Notes under the pieces: model-generated
The model's input: only the letters and a program-made list of their open reading frames with translations
Told to the model about the DNA's origin: nothing
The model's database searches: none
In this document: one piece after another, positions 62,575 through 64,000 of the stretch
Numbering within the stretch: the stretch's first letter is position 1
Layout: every line of letters starts with the position of its first letter
Position numbers and translations under genes: made by a program
Assembly (NCBI GenBank): GCA_037903475.1
Contig: JBAJFG010000384.1
Location: 1,061,001-1,125,000 of the forward strand
DNA length: 64,000 nucleotides
Direction: 5' to 3'
Origin: Ancylostoma caninum
Lineage: Eukaryota > Nematoda > Chromadorea > Rhabditida > Ancylostomatidae

Positions 62575-63690
62575 AGTGGAGAGCGGTGAGTGCACCGCGG
62601 TGTGGAGGGTGCGCCGGCGCCGAAAAGTGGGGAAACGCCTGGGGACGGGTCCAACGGTGTGATAAGGCTTCGCCGGCGTCCCACAATGCGGAAACGCCTA
62701 GAGTCGGGTCCAACGATGTGATAAGGGTGCGCCGGCTTCCCACATTGCGGAAACGCCTGGAGTCGGGTCCAACGGTGTGATAAGGGTGCGCCGGCTTCCA
62801 AAAGTGGGGAAACGCCTGGAGTCGGGTCCAGCGGTGTGATAAGGGTGCGCTGGCGTCCAAAAGTGGAAAAACGCCTGGTCTCGGGTCCAACGGTGTGATA
62901 AGGGTGCGCTGGCGTCCAAAAGTGGAAAAACGCCTGGAGTCGGGTCCAATGGTGTGACAAAGGTGCGCCGGCGTCCAAAAGTGGAAAAACGCCTGGAGTC
63001 GGGTCCAATGGTGTGATAAAGGCGCGTCGGCGTCCAGAAGTGGGGAAACGCCTGGAGTCGGGTCCAACGATGTGATAAGAGTGCGCCGGCGTTCAAAGGT
63101 GGAAAAACGCCTGGAGTCGGGTCCAATGGTGTGATAAAGGCGCGCCGGCGTCCAGAAGTGGGGAAACGCCTGGAGTCGGGTTCAACGGTGTGATAAGAGT
63201 GCGCTGGCGTCCAAAAGTGGAAAAACGCCTGGAGTCGGGTCCAACGGTGTGACAAAGGTGCGCCGGCGTCCAAAAGTGGAAAAACGCCTGGAGTCGGGTC
63301 CAATGGTGTGATAAAGGCGCGTCGGCGTCCAGAAGTGGGGAAACGCCTGGAGTCGGGTCCAACGATGTGATAAGAGTGCGCCGGCGTTCAAAGGTGGAAA
63401 AACGCCTGTAGTCGGGTCCAACGGTGTGACAAAGGTGCGCCGGCGTCCAAAAGTGGAAAAACGCCTGGAGTCGGGTCCAATGGTGTGATAAAGGCGCGTC
63501 GGCGTCCAGAAGTGGGGAAACGCCTGGAGTCGGGTCCAACGATGTGATAAGAGTGCGCCGGCGTTCAAAGGTGGAAAAACGCCTGTAGTCGGGTCCAACG
63601 GTGTGACAAAGGTGCGCCGGCGTCCAAAAGTGGAAAAACGCCTGGAGTCGGGTCCAACGGTGTGATAAGAGTGCGACGGCCTTTACAATA
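62575..63690. repeat. 59-bp minisatellite with higher-order structure, ~18 units
   Basis: Unit: GTGGGGAAACGCCTGGAG, TCGGGTCCAACGGTGTGATA, AGGGTGCGCCGGCGTCCAAAA. GGGTCCA starts repeat exactly every 59 bases (62647, 62706, 62765, 62824, 62883, 62942, 63001, 63060 and on). In the right half three variants recur as a 177-bp block (for example GCGTCGGCGTCCAGAAG at 63319 and 63496). 59 is not a multiple of three, so the ORFs of up to 201 codons on the minus strand just cycle through the repeat frames. Confidence 0.92.
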
Positions 63691-63694
63691 ATAG

Positions 63695-64000
63695 GAATTC
63701 GCTAGGCGGGTCTATTCCTGCATGAGGGGTACGCTTATCCTGTTTCGGCGGACCCTCCTACCTAAATCGTCTAGATGTACATTGTTTCCTTTCGTATCGG
63801 TGTTCTCTTCCCATTCCTTCGGAGAAGAACCACTTTTTCCTTTCCATTTATATACACCGGTATTATCACTTGAATTACCACAACAACCAGTTGAGCCTAA
63901 ATCATTTCAACATAACATTTGCACTGAATTGATTACACTCAGTTCTTCACGGCCAGACTAGTATATATATAAAGTAAATTGACCTGGTATTCAGAGAGAG
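63695..64000. other. No feature seen
   Basis: A 79-codon ORF (63722-63961) without recognisable motif. TATATATATAAAG at 63961 is TATA-like, but no gene follows within the window. Confidence 0.35.

Noticed and set aside
62541..63598. Long minus-strand ORFs (up to 201 codons) with repeated WTRLQAFPHFW-type words
   Set aside because: They are frame-cycling readings of the 59-bp minisatellite; overlapping frames are equally open.

Overview
The window looks like a repeat-rich, gene-poor stretch of a nematode genome, most likely a clade V (strongylid/hookworm-like) parasite. The reasons are introns of 52-60 nt with TTTCAG/TTGCAG acceptors, two sperm-specific MSP-domain genes, degenerate TTAGGC (nematode telomere-type) repeats, an RTE retrotransposon, and many mariner, Tc1-like and hAT elements. 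The species assignment is inference. There are no prokaryotic features.

The main host gene is easy to miss because it is split into seven short exons over about 30 kb on the + strand (4334-34154). Its phases agree across all six introns and give a 247-residue protein: a signal peptide, one ShKT six-cysteine domain (exons 1-2) and a nitrobindin/THAP4-type heme-binding beta-barrel (exons 3-7). Intron 1 (2.7 kb) contains a hAT element that itself carries a Penelope-like insertion. Intron 5 is about 26 kb. It contains two antisense two-exon SSP (MSP-domain, sperm-specific) genes at 9945-10328 and 19440-19827, a full-length RTE retrotransposon with an intact ORF (26820-29663) head-to-head with a decayed copy (22325-25335), many MITEs, tRNA-like sequences and minisatellites, and a Tc1-like element ending about 10 bp before the exon 6 acceptor.

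Layout: 1-4.3 kb, a mariner relic inside a TIR pair, then ORFs without clear identity. 4.3-7.8 kb, exons 1-5. 7.84-33.86 kb, intron 5. 33.86-34.15 kb, last exons. 34.4-64 kb, almost entirely mobile and repetitive DNA: a TTAA-flanked MITE, a 2-kb foldback structure (36.4-38.5), mariner relics (41-47, 57, 61-62), two hAT copies in opposite orientation with 8-bp target duplications (50.5-55.6), a TA-flanked 2.47-kb element whose two 1.14-kb arms form a nearly perfect palindrome (58.5-61.0), and a 59-bp minisatellite with higher-order structure (62.6-63.7).

No protein-coding gene could be supported with confidence after 34.2 kb. All identities rest on reading motifs, splice signals and terminal repeats by eye; no database search was possible.
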